DNA from: Lachnospiraceae bacterium
GTDB lineage: Bacteria > Bacillota > Clostridia > Lachnospirales > Lachnospiraceae
Reading direction: 5' to 3'
Length of the DNA stretch: 53,192 bases
Assembly (NCBI GenBank): GCA_015056795.1
Contig: SVFO01000019.1
Span: 20,341 to 73,532, forward strand
A program made the position numbers and the translations under genes. The stretch's first letter is position 1. Each line of letters opens with the position of its first letter. The notes under the pieces were generated by a model. That model was not told the DNA's origin. It searched no databases and saw nothing but the letters and a program-made list of their open reading frames with translations. Below are positions 24,695 through 34,249 of this stretch, in pieces.

Positions 24695-27220
24695 TTATTC
24701 CGTCATCAGTTCCGTTACGGAAACCTTCTTCACCTTATCTGCCGATACCCAAGCAGAGCCATAGGTAAACAGGAGTACAAGGATCGCCGTCGGCACTAAC
24801 AACAGGTATCTCGCCTGGAGACTGCCCTGACCAAACGTGCCAATGATGAAAAACTCCGTCATGGGTATGGAAAGAATGGTGCCCAATATCACGCCCGGAA
24901 TGATCACGGGCATCAGTCGCATGACAAGCTGCTTCTTAATGTCCTTTGTCGTGTATCCCATGGCCTTTTCGATGCCAAGCGGTTTTCTCTGTCTTCTGAT
25001 CGTAGAGCTGATCAGGAAATTCAAAATGACGGAGATAATGATCGCCACCACCACTGCCAGAGCGAGTGAAACGATCTGACTCAACCTACAAATGCCGCCG
25101 AGTTGCGCTCCCAGCAGTTCATCAAAGGACGTGACCTCCATGATCCGCATCTTTCCCGTGCCGCCAGTGATCATTTGATCTCCAATCTTGATCGCATAGT
25201 TTGCGTTATCTATGCCATATTCGGAGATCAGTAGTGCCATCTGCTCCTCCGCCTTTGCACGAATGCGCTCCTCTAGGCTCCCTTCCTCTTCCCCGGCAGA
25301 GAGAATTTCCTCATTACTTCTTCCGTATTTTTCCTCAATGAGCTTTCGGAAGTCAGCCACATTCACGCTGTCCTTTAGATAGACACAGATGAGTCCAACA
25401 TTCGACGGTGGCGTGATCCGGCTCATTCCCTCTTCGGTTACGTAGACGCCGTCGAAAAGACTGATCGAGTAGCCGGTAAGCACGAACTTCTTCTCCACAC
25501 CCGCTCCCTTGACCATCATCGTGTCGCCGATCTCGTATCCAAGCTCCCTGGCCAAGTGTTCCTTCATGGCGATTTCATTATCCTTTTCCGGAAGCCATCC
25601 TCTCGTCACAAAAAGGTTTTCCGTCGCCAAAAAATCCTTGTAGACAAGGGCCTGTACACTTTTATTCTTGATCGTTGCATTATCCGTTTTGAAATAGATT
25701 GCCTTTCTGACCTCTGGCAGACTAGCGATTTCCGCCGTCGCATCCTTCACGTTCACGGTATCCTCAAAGATCAGGTAAAGATCACTGTTCTCCCATCCGG
25801 CCGATTTGGTCATTCCCTTGCCACCATCTCTAAAAAGGTCCGCGATCATGACGCAAAAGGCGACGGAAACACCCATTAGAACAATGCACAGGAAGATGCC
25901 AACGTTCTGTCTCTGATTGCCCAGCAATTCTTTCATTCCAAGCCTTGCGTTTATATTTCCTTTGGCCTTTTCCATGGGGAGATGATTTTTTCCAAAGTGA
26001 TGTGTTTTGATCCCCTTGCGAAAGGCGATCACGGGTGGGTACTTCTTGATCGTTCCTGCCTTGCCAAGCGCCGTCAAAAGGATGAGCGGTAAAAGCAAGG
26101 CACATGGCATCAGCATTAGTCCCAGGTTCCCGCTTCCGCTGGTTTTATGCCCCTCAAACACCTGCAATACATAAGTCATGAAAGGATTCGTACTTACCGT
26201 TAAAATACTTCCGAGGATACATCCCGCCGCGCCCAAGATCAAATATTCATAGACATATGCCTTGGAAATCTCCGCGGACCGGTAGCCCAAGGCCTCCAAT
26301 ACGCCGATCTGTTCCATCTGGTCATTGATGTCTCCCGTGATCTTATGGAGGATCATAAAGAGCGCCGTCAGTGTTACGATCACAGCCATTGCACCGACGA
26401 TCAGCATGATGATCCTTACGATGTCTGCACTGGTAGACGCTTCATGGTAAATGTTGTCGAACGGGAAACCAGATGGCGAAAACCTTTTCCCCGCCAGTTC
26501 GCTCATCTTATCCGTTAATTCCGCTTCAAAACTCTCTGCCTCCGCATCGTTATGGATCGTCCCTTCCTTTAGGTCAAACGCAATGCAAACATTTCTGCCC
26601 AGGGTAGCTGCCACTTCCTCAAAATCCGTTTCGGAAATGACGCACTTAAAGCTTTGATAGGCGCTAGAAAAAAGTCCCGTCTCATAGAAACCGGCAATCT
26701 GAAAGGAAAACTCTCTGTTTCGAAGGGTCAGGCTGATTTCTTCGCCGGGGCGATATCCCATGTCGAGCTGCACGTACTGCGGCATCCAGATCGGATGCTC
26801 GAGTCTTCGGATCTCCTCCTCCGAAAGCGTCGTCTCCTTCAGAAAACTGGAATATTTTCGTTCACCTTCCTCCGTGACAAAGGAGACATATAAATTGATG
26901 ATGGAGCCATCCTTTTGCCGACATGTGGTAGCTGCATTATCATCCGCCCGAAGAAGCTCAAATTGACTTGCGTTCATCACTCTCGGGTCAGTTTCGATCA
27001 GCTCCCCGAACTCCGTTCGGTAATTCTTCTCCGTAAAAACAAAAGCGTAAGTCTTACTCTCCGACTCCTCAAATGCTTGCTCCAACAAGGAATACGCCTT
27101 GCCATAATTGATGATGGCGACGCTCATGAGCATCATGGCAATGGCCGTTAACAAGATCAGGATCGCCGCTTCTCTTTTCCGTCTTTTGATGTTAAAGAAA
27201 GATAATCTTAGTATTTTCAT
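24695..27220 (-). CDS. FtsX-like ABC transporter permease
   Basis: An 841-residue permease with two FtsX domains. There is an N-terminal helix (about 17-39), a large extracytoplasmic domain, a first FtsX bundle beginning near residue 266 (IIMLIVGAMAVIVTLTAL) with DQMEQIGVLEALGY, a central helix (FLCIVLMGVSVAFCVMIADL) with a second extracytoplasmic domain, and a C-terminal FtsX bundle with RRQRKPLGIEKAMGYTTKD. The cytoplasmic GLxKAxG-type coupling segments are typical. It lies 3 bases after its ATPase gene. Relatives export or expel lipoproteins and antimicrobial peptides, or transmit mechanical force to partner enzymes. The neighbouring two-component system and serine hydrolase favour a peptide or cell-wall stress role. 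Confidence 0.88.
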   Translation of the reverse strand: MKILRLSFFNIKRRKREAAILILLTAIAMMLMSVAIINYGKAYSLLEQAFEESESKTYAFVFTEKNYRTEFGELIETDPRVMNASQFELLRADDNAATTCRQKDGSIINLYVSFVTEEGERKYSSFLKETTLSEEEIRRLEHPIWMPQYVQLDMGYRPGEEISLTLRNREFSFQIAGFYETGLFSSAYQSFKCVISETDFEEVAATLGRNVCIAFDLKEGTIHNDAEAESFEAELTDKMSELAGKRFSPSGFPFDNIYHEASTSADIVRIIMLIVGAMAVIVTLTALFMILHKITGDINDQMEQIGVLEALGYRSAEISKAYVYEYLILGAAGCILGSILTVSTNPFMTYVLQVFEGHKTSGSGNLGLMLMPCALLLPLILLTALGKAGTIKKYPPVIAFRKGIKTHHFGKNHLPMEKAKGNINARLGMKELLGNQRQNVGIFLCIVLMGVSVAFCVMIADLFRDGGKGMTKSAGWENSDLYLIFEDTVNVKDATAEIASLPEVRKAIYFKTDNATIKNKSVQALVYKDFLATENLFVTRGWLPEKDNEIAMKEHLARELGYEIGDTMMVKGAGVEKKFVLTGYSISLFDGVYVTEEGMSRITPPSNVGLICVYLKDSVNVADFRKLIEEKYGRSNEEILSAGEEEGSLEERIRAKAEEQMALLISEYGIDNANYAIKIGDQMITGGTGKMRIMEVTSFDELLGAQLGGICRLSQIVSLALAVVVAIIISVILNFLISSTIRRQRKPLGIEKAMGYTTKDIKKQLVMRLMPVIIPGVILGTILSIPMTEFFIIGTFGQGSLQARYLLLVPTAILVLLFTYGSAWVSADKVKKVSVTELMTE

Positions 27221-27223
27221 GTT

Positions 27224-27985
27224 TTACCATCCCATGTCATCCAAAAAATTTTGCAGTCCGTTTCTTCGCTCCTTTAGATCATCCGTCCCGTATGGTGCCA
27301 TCCGATACTCTCCAACGACACCGCCATCCCGAAGGAAGATCACTCTGGTTCCGCGAAGGGCCGTCTTTAGGTCATGTGTTACCATGACAATGCTCTGCCC
27401 CTTCCCATGAACATCCGTGAAAATGTCGAGTACGTCCGCACTGGAGGCGGAATTGAGCTGGCCCGTTGGTTCGTCCGCGAAAAGCACCTTCGGATCATTG
27501 ATCACGGCCCGAACAATGCCGACACGCTGCGCCTCACCGCCAGAGAGCTGGTTGGGATACTTGTTCCATGTCTCCTCCGAAATCCCCACCTTCGCGAGGA
27601 GCCCCTTTGCCTTTTTTACCAGCTCTGGCGAATTCTTTTGCACCACGAGCGCACCAGTCATCACATTATCAAGGATCGTCTGATTCTCCAAAAGATAAAT
27701 GCTCTGAAATACAAATCCGCAATTGCCGCGCCGAAAGATCGCCAGTTCATCATTGGAATATCCCTGAATTTCCATATCGTCAAATAATACTTTTCCCATG
27801 GAAGGTTTGTCCATTCCAGACAGCGCATATAAAAGCGTTGACTTTCCAGATCCCGATGCTCCCATGATGACCGTAAAGTCTCCCTTCACAATCTCCAAGT
27901 CCAAATTCTTGATCACGTGCTGCTGCATGCCACCGTTAGAAAAAGACTTACACAGTTTATCCGTTTTCAAAATAGAAGAAGCCAT
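27224..27985 (-). CDS. ABC transporter ATPase, MacB/LolD/Bce type
   Basis: A 253-residue ATPase: Walker [10 protein letters not shown] (about 42-50), Q-loop [12 protein letters not shown], signature [14 protein letters not shown], Walker B VLFADEPT and the H-loop VTHDL. These fit the LolD/MacB/BceA subfamily that pairs with FtsX permeases. The permease gene follows after 3 bases. The gene is preceded by a 160-base gap with a TATAAT box and AT-rich direct repeats, so it probably has its own regulated promoter separate from the upstream regulator genes. Confidence 0.92.
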   Translation of the reverse strand: MASSILKTDKLCKSFSNGGMQQHVIKNLDLEIVKGDFTVIMGASGSGKSTLLYALSGMDKPSMGKVLFDDMEIQGYSNDELAIFRRGNCGFVFQSIYLLENQTILDNVMTGALVVQKNSPELVKKAKGLLAKVGISEETWNKYPNQLSGGEAQRVGIVRAVINDPKVLFADEPTGQLNSASSADVLDIFTDVHGKGQSIVMVTHDLKTALRGTRVIFLRDGGVVGEYRMAPYGTDDLKERRNGLQNFLDDMGW

Positions 27986-28052
27986 ATATCATACCCTTTC
28001 CGTGATCAAATCTAACCGCTCTTCCTCGCGATCTCCTGATCAGCTTAAGTGC

Positions 28053-28105
28053 ATTATATATGACTTCTAAAAAAACATCCTTAAATCAAAATTGTAAAAA
28101 TGTTA
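28053..28105 (-). promoter_or_regulatory. Candidate regulated promoter of the ABC-hydrolase genes
   Basis: On the minus strand a perfect -10 TATAAT (28053-28058) has no recognisable -35 at 17 bases. Just upstream are two near-identical 9-base direct repeats, TAACATTTT and TACAATTTT (28097-28105 and 28088-28096). A weak -35 with upstream direct repeats is the usual layout of promoters activated by OmpR-family regulators, and such a regulator gene lies immediately upstream. Confidence 0.5.
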
Positions 28106-28144
28106 AAAACTTATTAAATGATATTGATTCAGCGCCTAAATATA

Positions 28145-29500
28145 TCAACTTAGCGGAATGACCAGCGTGATGGAAAATCCGTCGCCATCGCTTTCTGCAA
28201 TGAGGTCTCCGTTCATCTTTTGCATCAGCGTTTTCGCAATGTACAGGCCAAGGCCATTGCCATCCTTGCCCGAGTTTTCCCAATCCTTCCCGCGATAAAA
28301 CTTGTTGGTGATCAGGTCGAGTTCCCCCGAAGGAACGCCTGGTCCATGATCCCTGATCTGCATCTCCAGATAATGCTCCGAGATCCGAAAGTCCACATCG
28401 ATCTTCGTATTGGCATATTTGTAAGAGTTGGAAATAACGTTACCAATGACCTGCGACATGCATTTCCTGTCAACATTGATCATGACGGCCGGGATCTCTC
28501 CCAACATTGCAAGTCCCCTGTCATCAAAGCTCTTCACAATGTCGCCAAGGCTTCTGGAATCCTCGTCCTGACACTTTACCTTGAATTCTCCAAGGTCATC
28601 CAGCGTCGTTGTAAAGAGATCACCAAGCAGCGTTGCGATCTGATCAGCCTTGCCGCGGATTCCCTCCGCATCTGCCGAGAGCATGCTAAGCTCTTCCTGC
28701 GTAAATGTAACGTCGCCATGACTTGATGCGCTCTCTCCTTCTTTTTTGACGGACATCCTCATCTGCATAAGCTCCGCCGTCACCTGGATTCCCGTCACGG
28801 GCGTTTTTAGGTCATGACTTAAGGATGCAACCAGCTCCCGCTCCTTTTTCTGAAGCATGAGCTCCCGCTCCTTTGATGCTGCCAGCTCTTCCCTCATAAT
28901 GTCAAAGCTCTCAGTAAAGGCGCCAAACATGTTGCTTTGATCCATCGCAAGCGGCTCGTCCAGCTTTCCCTGTGCCACCTTTGCCGCAAAGCCTTTCATT
29001 TTTGCAAAAGGAACAATAATGTTTTTACGAACATACAGTCCGTACCCGATCATCCCCGTGATGAGTAAAAGACATAGGATACCGATGGCCGCTGCAATAC
29101 GCCATGTTAGCGCCTGATATGCCTTTGTCCCATCATCAAGTAACACGATCACTCCCCAAGCCTTCGATCCATCAAGCAAATATAAATAGGGGTAACGCTT
29201 TTGTATGGCGTTTTCAACCGAAATCTCACCTTCCGGGATCTCCTTGCCCGCGTGCGAATACAGCAAATGATTGGACAGATCCGTAATGACATACGCCATC
29301 TCATGCTTTTCCTTGTCGAGCACACTAAGGTCATTGGGGTTCTCTTCGGCAATCTTCGCAATGCGATGCAACAAAGCAATCGTCTCCCCAGATACTTCAT
29401 GAGATTTCAGTTGCGCATCCCTTGTGATCAAAAGGAACACCATCATGGCAATCACAAATAACACTGCAAGTATGCCTGTTATTTTGTAGTATGTTTTCAT
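28145..29500 (-). CDS. Sensor histidine kinase
   Basis: A 452-residue membrane kinase: helix 1 (about 8-26), an extracytoplasmic sensor of about 105 residues, helix 2 (about 133-155), a HAMP-like segment, the dimerisation/phosphoacceptor box VASLSHDLKTPVTG with His229, then the ATPase domain with N-box NVISNSYKYA, G1 DHGPGVP and G2 GNGLGLYIAK. The start is the ATG that overlaps the regulator stop in an ATGA, with AGGAG 7 bases upstream. The sensor loop is larger than in BceS-type intramembrane kinases, so it may detect its ligand directly outside the membrane. Confidence 0.93.
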   Translation of the reverse strand: MKTYYKITGILAVLFVIAMMVFLLITRDAQLKSHEVSGETIALLHRIAKIAEENPNDLSVLDKEKHEMAYVITDLSNHLLYSHAGKEIPEGEISVENAIQKRYPYLYLLDGSKAWGVIVLLDDGTKAYQALTWRIAAAIGILCLLLITGMIGYGLYVRKNIIVPFAKMKGFAAKVAQGKLDEPLAMDQSNMFGAFTESFDIMREELAASKERELMLQKKERELVASLSHDLKTPVTGIQVTAELMQMRMSVKKEGESASSHGDVTFTQEELSMLSADAEGIRGKADQIATLLGDLFTTTLDDLGEFKVKCQDEDSRSLGDIVKSFDDRGLAMLGEIPAVMINVDRKCMSQVIGNVISNSYKYANTKIDVDFRISEHYLEMQIRDHGPGVPSGELDLITNKFYRGKDWENSGKDGNGLGLYIAKTLMQKMNGDLIAESDGDGFSITLVIPLS

Positions 29501-30267
29501 TCTTTTGCTCCTGACCAAAGGGCTGATTTTTCGACCACGTACCCTACCCCATATGCCGTCTTAATAATCTCTGGATTTTTGGGATCTGGTTCGACCTTTT
29601 CCCGAATGTGTCTGACATGTACGGTAATCGTTCCGTCACAGGTATTCTCATCACACCAAACATTGTCTAAAAGCTCGTCTCTGGTAACGACCCTTCCCGC
29701 ATTTTCCAAAAGATATAGTAAAAGCTTGTACTCCATTGCCCTAAGCTCTTCCTGCTTTCCACAATTCACCAGCTTATGCATGGCCGTGTCCAGATATAGA
29801 TCTTTTCGAATCATCATCCGTCCGTCTGTTGTTTCCGCTACCTGCTTTACTGCCAGACCGGCGGCTGCCTGCCTTGCAGCCTCTCTGGCCTTTTCATATC
29901 GTTCCAGCACGGCCTTAACCTTTGCCAACAGCACATTCAACGTATAAGGCTTTTTAATGTAATCATCACCGCCAATGTTTAGTGCGATCAAAACATCATC
30001 ATCACTGGTTCGCGCGCTGATAAAAAAGATGGGCATGTCATAGTTTTCCCGAACCATCCGGCACAGTTCAAAGCCTGAACGATCTCCCAGATTAATGTCG
30101 AGAAGCAATAGGGAAACCTCATGTTTTTCCAAAAAGTCCACTGCCGCATCAAAGCTGGTAACATAGGTCGTTTTAACACCCAAAATATTAAAATAATCTG
30201 AAGTAGACCTGGCAATCAGTTCATCATCATCTATCATCAGTACCTTAATCTGATCCGATATTTCCAT
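29497..30267 (-). CDS. OmpR-family response regulator
   Basis: A 256-residue regulator. The receiver domain has the acidic pocket IDDDE, phosphoacceptor Asp57 in LLLLDINLGD, the switch residue in FFISART and Lys in YIKKPYTL. The C-terminal winged helix carries RAMEYKLLLYLLENAGRVV, VDELLDNVW-like ELLDNVW and the closing TAYGVGYVVE. The linker between domains is longer than usual (about 125-165, Ala-rich). It overlaps the kinase gene by 4 bases. Likely target: the promoter with direct repeats in front of the ABC ATPase gene. Confidence 0.93.
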   Translation of the reverse strand: MEISDQIKVLMIDDDELIARSTSDYFNILGVKTTYVTSFDAAVDFLEKHEVSLLLLDINLGDRSGFELCRMVRENYDMPIFFISARTSDDDVLIALNIGGDDYIKKPYTLNVLLAKVKAVLERYEKAREAARQAAAGLAVKQVAETTDGRMMIRKDLYLDTAMHKLVNCGKQEELRAMEYKLLLYLLENAGRVVTRDELLDNVWCDENTCDGTITVHVRHIREKVEPDPKNPEIIKTAYGVGYVVEKSALWSGAKE

Positions 30268-30311
30268 GGCAAATTCATCCTCTCACGTTTTCATCCGCTC
30301 CCCTTCGGAAG

Positions 30312-32672
30312 TTACGATTTTCTTTCCTCAATTGCCGGTTCTCCATACAGTACTCCTCTGCTCCCAGTACCAATAAAAAATCTTCCAAACACTCTCTTAT
30401 CGCCATCGATGCTGTTAACGTCTCCAAAACACTGCCAGTCATGGTTCAGCTTTTGAAAGCTTCTTCCCTGATCCAGTGACCGATAAAATCCATACCTTCC
30501 GCCAATGTTGGCAGAGACATACAAGGCCTTCTCTTCCGTGAAATAATCGCCCTTTTCCCTAAGCAGACCGAGTCCCACGTGATAAAACAAATATTTCGGA
30601 TCCCCCAGACGCTTGCACAGACAATTACCATCCTTTTGCAATACTTCCATGCGCCAAAGGCCCTTCGCTCCCGCTGCGAAATAAAACACGCCGCTTCTTC
30701 CGCTCTCTCCCCGGATCTCCACGGGATTTGCGCTGTCCACAATGCTAAAGTTTATCTCCTGATCCAGGCCCTCTGCCGGGAACTGATAAAATGTTTTTCC
30801 GCAGTCTGCGCTCAGGTAGATCTGAGATTTCTCGCCAAAGCCATAAAAGAGGTTGCTATTCACGCGGTCAGAAAAAACCTTAATCCCACCATCCTTCTTT
30901 TCCTTCCCCGCCAGATCATAGACTCGCGTTGGCGTAAAGCTCTCTCCTCCATCCTGACTGGAAATCACGAGTCCTATCGGCAATCGATTCCACTTGGCAA
31001 TGGACCAGACAAGCTTTTTCCCATCCGGCGACATGGCAATCCAACCACTGTTGACGTTAGGCCGCTCTATCTGTCTCAGCGCTTCATCCAGTTCGTCGCC
31101 AAGGCCAAACGGCATGGGCAAACGTTCAAAGGATTTACAATTATCCTTTGACAGGATGACTCCGCCCTTGGTAAGGCCCGTCCAATTTCCACGCGGCGTC
31201 ACCGCAACCAAATTCGGATCCAAATCCGAATAATCCGCATTCAAACAGGTAATGTATCGATTCCCGTCCGCATCCGCAAAGGAGTTCTCACAGGCCTTTG
31301 TCAGATCCCGGAAGGCAAATCCTCCCAAATCTCCAAGAATGTCGATTAATAATACCTCACCCTTGGGAGGCGCATAGACGTTTAAGTGTACCGTTTCCTC
31401 GATGCCATCCGACCAATCGGAAAAGGTTACGATCTCATCCAAAAGGTTCCCTGTCCGAAACACTCCCGTTCCCGTGTTAAACCATGCTTTCTCAGGATCG
31501 CATGGATCAATCTTAAAATCCGTCATCCAGTGGATGAGAGAACGATTCCCATTGAACCTCGGTTGCATGTAGGAAGCCCTGAAGACAAGCCTCCCTATGT
31601 CCAGATCATGCAAAATCTCCGTCCATGTCTCTCCATGGTCCATGGAACGATAAATACTGTTGCCTCCGTTTTTTCGAATCGTGGTACATACAACAAGACC
31701 GGGCTGCTTTCTGCAAACGTCAATTCCTGAATATCCCAGATGCAGACACGCCTCAGAAGCTCCCGGATGATCAGGGATACTCTTTTCCTCCATCGCAGGG
31801 GTGATATCCTTTGCCTCGAAAGTGCTTAAATCATAGCGCACGACATGACCATCTGTCACTTTTCCCGCGTCGCAGCTATACCCAAGTTCCGGCATAAAAA
31901 AGGCTTCACACCTGCCTGCATATGTTACGTAAAGATATTGATCATCCGTGGCATAACGCTGTGCGACCGGCCCCATCAGTAAATTCACCCTGGGTCCATG
32001 ATATTCCGGTTGCCAAAGCGTCTCAAAGGTTTCCCCGCCATCTTTGGAAGCATATAATGCAGGGCCTGCCTCCATGTGCTCCTTTTGTTCCGTAACTCCT
32101 GCAGCTCCGACAAATAAAACCGTACCGTCATCACTTTGTCCGACAAAGGTTAAAAAATTCTCCCGCATGCCCGATAGCTTTTCCCAGGTTTCCCCAGCGT
32201 TTCTCGTCCTCCAAAGTCCAGAGGTCTGACTTGCAAAGTAAAGTATGTCATCCTTCTGACGATCCAGGATCAAACGATACCCCGTTCCGCGCCCCGGTAG
32301 ATTTCCATGAACCTTCATGGGCAGCGCAAAGCGCCGAAAGTGCTTCCCATAATCCTCTGAAACCGAAAACCATCCATGTTCTTCACGCCAGTCACCGCTC
32401 GCCACGTAAAGCATTCCGGGACGCCTGGGATTCACGGCGATGGCTATGGGATACGTCACCGCCTTGTCCTCTGCCGTCACGCTGTCGCACAGGCTCTTCC
32501 ATCTCTGATCCTGCGGATCAAAGCGATACGCTCCGCCAATGTCCGTACGTAAATATAACATGCCCTTGACGGCTGGTTCAAAGACAAATCCCGTGACATA
32601 ACCGCCTCCCGGAATCGGTGCGTTCTGATAGCGATACTCTAGCTGCTCCCTTATATCATTCGCATTCTCCAT
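30312..32672 (-). CDS. GH74-family glycoside hydrolase without signal peptide
   Basis: A 786-residue protein of tandem BNR-type beta-propeller repeats. The N-terminal GGGYVTGFVFEPAVKGMLY and RTDIGGAYRFD (Asp44, one of the two catalytic acids in GH74) match xyloglucanases, and MSPDGKKLVWS near residue 560 fits the region of the second acid. Asp-box-like motifs recur (SKDGGETF, SMDHGETW, SQDGGESF, SLDQGRSF). There is no signal peptide or membrane helix, so it should act in the cytoplasm on imported xyloglucan oligosaccharides, if it has that specificity. The start has GGAGG 8 bases upstream. A 58-bp dispersed repeat sits 36 bases before it. Confidence 0.85.
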   Translation of the reverse strand: MENANDIREQLEYRYQNAPIPGGGYVTGFVFEPAVKGMLYLRTDIGGAYRFDPQDQRWKSLCDSVTAEDKAVTYPIAIAVNPRRPGMLYVASGDWREEHGWFSVSEDYGKHFRRFALPMKVHGNLPGRGTGYRLILDRQKDDILYFASQTSGLWRTRNAGETWEKLSGMRENFLTFVGQSDDGTVLFVGAAGVTEQKEHMEAGPALYASKDGGETFETLWQPEYHGPRVNLLMGPVAQRYATDDQYLYVTYAGRCEAFFMPELGYSCDAGKVTDGHVVRYDLSTFEAKDITPAMEEKSIPDHPGASEACLHLGYSGIDVCRKQPGLVVCTTIRKNGGNSIYRSMDHGETWTEILHDLDIGRLVFRASYMQPRFNGNRSLIHWMTDFKIDPCDPEKAWFNTGTGVFRTGNLLDEIVTFSDWSDGIEETVHLNVYAPPKGEVLLIDILGDLGGFAFRDLTKACENSFADADGNRYITCLNADYSDLDPNLVAVTPRGNWTGLTKGGVILSKDNCKSFERLPMPFGLGDELDEALRQIERPNVNSGWIAMSPDGKKLVWSIAKWNRLPIGLVISSQDGGESFTPTRVYDLAGKEKKDGGIKVFSDRVNSNLFYGFGEKSQIYLSADCGKTFYQFPAEGLDQEINFSIVDSANPVEIRGESGRSGVFYFAAGAKGLWRMEVLQKDGNCLCKRLGDPKYLFYHVGLGLLREKGDYFTEEKALYVSANIGGRYGFYRSLDQGRSFQKLNHDWQCFGDVNSIDGDKRVFGRFFIGTGSRGVLYGEPAIEERKS

Positions 32673-32708
32673 GTGCTTTCCTCCAAGTGCTTATCACCAT
32701 GATGCCAC

Positions 32709-32766
32709 TGTCACGATGCTTTTCTCCTTCCAAAATGTTCTCTTTTGGACGTCCTAGAAAAAAGCC
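32709..32766 (-). repeat. 58-bp dispersed repeat, copy 1
   Basis: Differs by one base from 42136-42193. On the minus strand it contains the palindrome GGACGTCC, the inverted repeat CCAAAA/TTTTGG, a GGAAGGAG ribosome site and a GTG. In copy 2 that GTG starts a real gene; here it opens a six-codon frame that stops, and the GH74 gene uses its own site further down. This copy is therefore a displaced 5' leader. Confidence 0.9.
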
Positions 32767-32770
32767 AAGT

Positions 32771-33730
32771 TTAGTATCCCTTTCTACGATCCACGATGTA
32801 TTTCAACGGCTTCCCCTCCGCGAAGTTGATAAGGTCTTCGCAGAACATGTCGACATTCTTATCAAGCGTGCGCTTTAAGGTAAGGTTACCAGCAACATGC
32901 GGCGTGATGAGGACTCCCTTAGTCTTCCATAGCCTGCTCTCCTGCGGAAGCGGTTCCGTCTGAAAAACATCGAGGGCCGCCCCGCCGAGATGCCCATTTT
33001 CAAGGCAATCAGCGAGTGCCTCCTCATCAATGGCAGATCCGCGACCGACATTGACAATAAATGCGCCCTGCGGAAGTGCCTGCAATCTCTCGCGACTTAA
33101 GATGCCTCTGGTCTGCGGCGTATCTGGCAGACTCATGGCTAGAAGGTCCGTCTCAGGAAGAATCGCGTCCAAATTATCAACACTTACCACCCTGTCAAAC
33201 ACGGGATCATTGCACGCTCCGCTCCTGTTAACTCCAATGATCTGTTCTGGCTCAAATGCCTTTGCCCTTTTTGCAAAGCACTGTCCGATGTCACCCGTCC
33301 CAAGAACCGTGATGCGACTTCCCCAAAGGGATTTCTGCGCCCTGGGCTTTCCCCACTGCTGGTTCAAAGTCTCTTCGTGGAATTCCGTCAGCCTTCTCAT
33401 CATCATGAGTGACACGGCAATCATGTGCTCTGAAATAGATACGCCATAAGCCCCTGAGGAATTCGTAAGAAGACACTCCTCATTTGCAAAAACGCCTGGC
33501 TTCATAAGATAATCCACGCCCGCTGACGGTAGGCACAGCCATTTTAGGCTCGTCTGTGTCTTTGCGATATTTATTCCAAAACCATATACGATGTCAGGCG
33601 CAGAAAATTCCTCGGGAATGGTGCTTTCCGACTCCGCAAAGCATACCTCGGCGCCAATAGCTTTAACAACTTTGAGAATTTGATCCTTATGATACTGTTG
33701 TAGAATATGATTTAAGATGACAATCTTCAT
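32771..33730 (-). CDS. D-isomer-specific 2-hydroxyacid dehydrogenase
   Basis: A 319-residue NAD(P)-dependent oxidoreductase. The Rossmann fingerprint is LGTGDIGQCFAKRA, followed by the catalytic set: Arg in NVGRGSAIDEEAL with the Glu, and His in TPHVAGN. The N-terminal substrate domain begins MKIVILNHIL; this ATG has AAGGAG 8 bases upstream, while a GTG three codons earlier has none. The substrate (for example glycerate or a sugar-derived acid) cannot be read. A second, internally deleted copy lies at 45 kb, with the two preserved ends nearly identical. Confidence 0.9.
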   Translation of the reverse strand: MKIVILNHILQQYHKDQILKVVKAIGAEVCFAESESTIPEEFSAPDIVYGFGINIAKTQTSLKWLCLPSAGVDYLMKPGVFANEECLLTNSSGAYGVSISEHMIAVSLMMMRRLTEFHEETLNQQWGKPRAQKSLWGSRITVLGTGDIGQCFAKRAKAFEPEQIIGVNRSGACNDPVFDRVVSVDNLDAILPETDLLAMSLPDTPQTRGILSRERLQALPQGAFIVNVGRGSAIDEEALADCLENGHLGGAALDVFQTEPLPQESRLWKTKGVLITPHVAGNLTLKRTLDKNVDMFCEDLINFAEGKPLKYIVDRRKGY

Positions 33731-33735
33731 CGGTT

Positions 33736-34249
33736 TCACTCCTTAGTCGTATGTGATTGAAGTAAAAAGCTTGAATTTACAGTCTTTTCGATACCGTTTT
33801 CATCCAGAAAGCCAGTGGTCACAAAAGGATTTTCGTTATCCTTTTTTCCTTGCATGTAGGTCTCACCGTAAGCCATATTCTTACCTATCCCCGCCACGTA
33901 TGTCGGAAGATAAAATTCCTCGTTTGCCAGAACGGGATTCTGGTTAAAATAATACGTGATCTCGTCAAAATATGAATCGATGGTTTTTCCATTCCATTTA
34001 GTAATGACGGTACCATTTTTGATCCCGGCATTTTTCAAAGTAAGACGCTCTTCCTTAGCATTTCTCGGTGCATACTTTTTCTTTACGGCATAAAAATCAA
34101 GATCATCCTTCTCCTTTTGGCCGATATTGTACGTGACCGTCAAAAAATTCTCCAGTGAAACGCTGCCAGGCTTTATAATTTTCCACTGGGTTCTGATTCT
34201 CGTCCACGGCCTCAAACACGGGATGATACTTCGCATAGAGACCATCCCA
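33736..34249 (-). pseudogene. S41-type peptidase remnant
   Basis: The minus strand encodes pieces of a secreted-type S41 (tail-specific) peptidase: LYAKYHPVFEAVDEN, YKAWQRFTGEFFDGHV in one frame, then after a one-base shift the AVKKKYAPRNAKEE and PDZ-like NAGIKNGTVITKWNGKTI in another, ending near FLLQSHTTKE. The N-terminus is replaced by a response-regulator fragment, and the catalytic serine domain is missing at the C-terminus. The long open frame in this stretch is therefore not an intact gene. Its last codons overlap the start region of the dehydrogenase gene. Confidence 0.7.

Noticed and set aside
33736..34245. 169-codon open frame as an intact gene
   Set aside because: Its first part reads a different frame from the peptidase sequence that continues upstream; it is the tail of a frameshifted relic.
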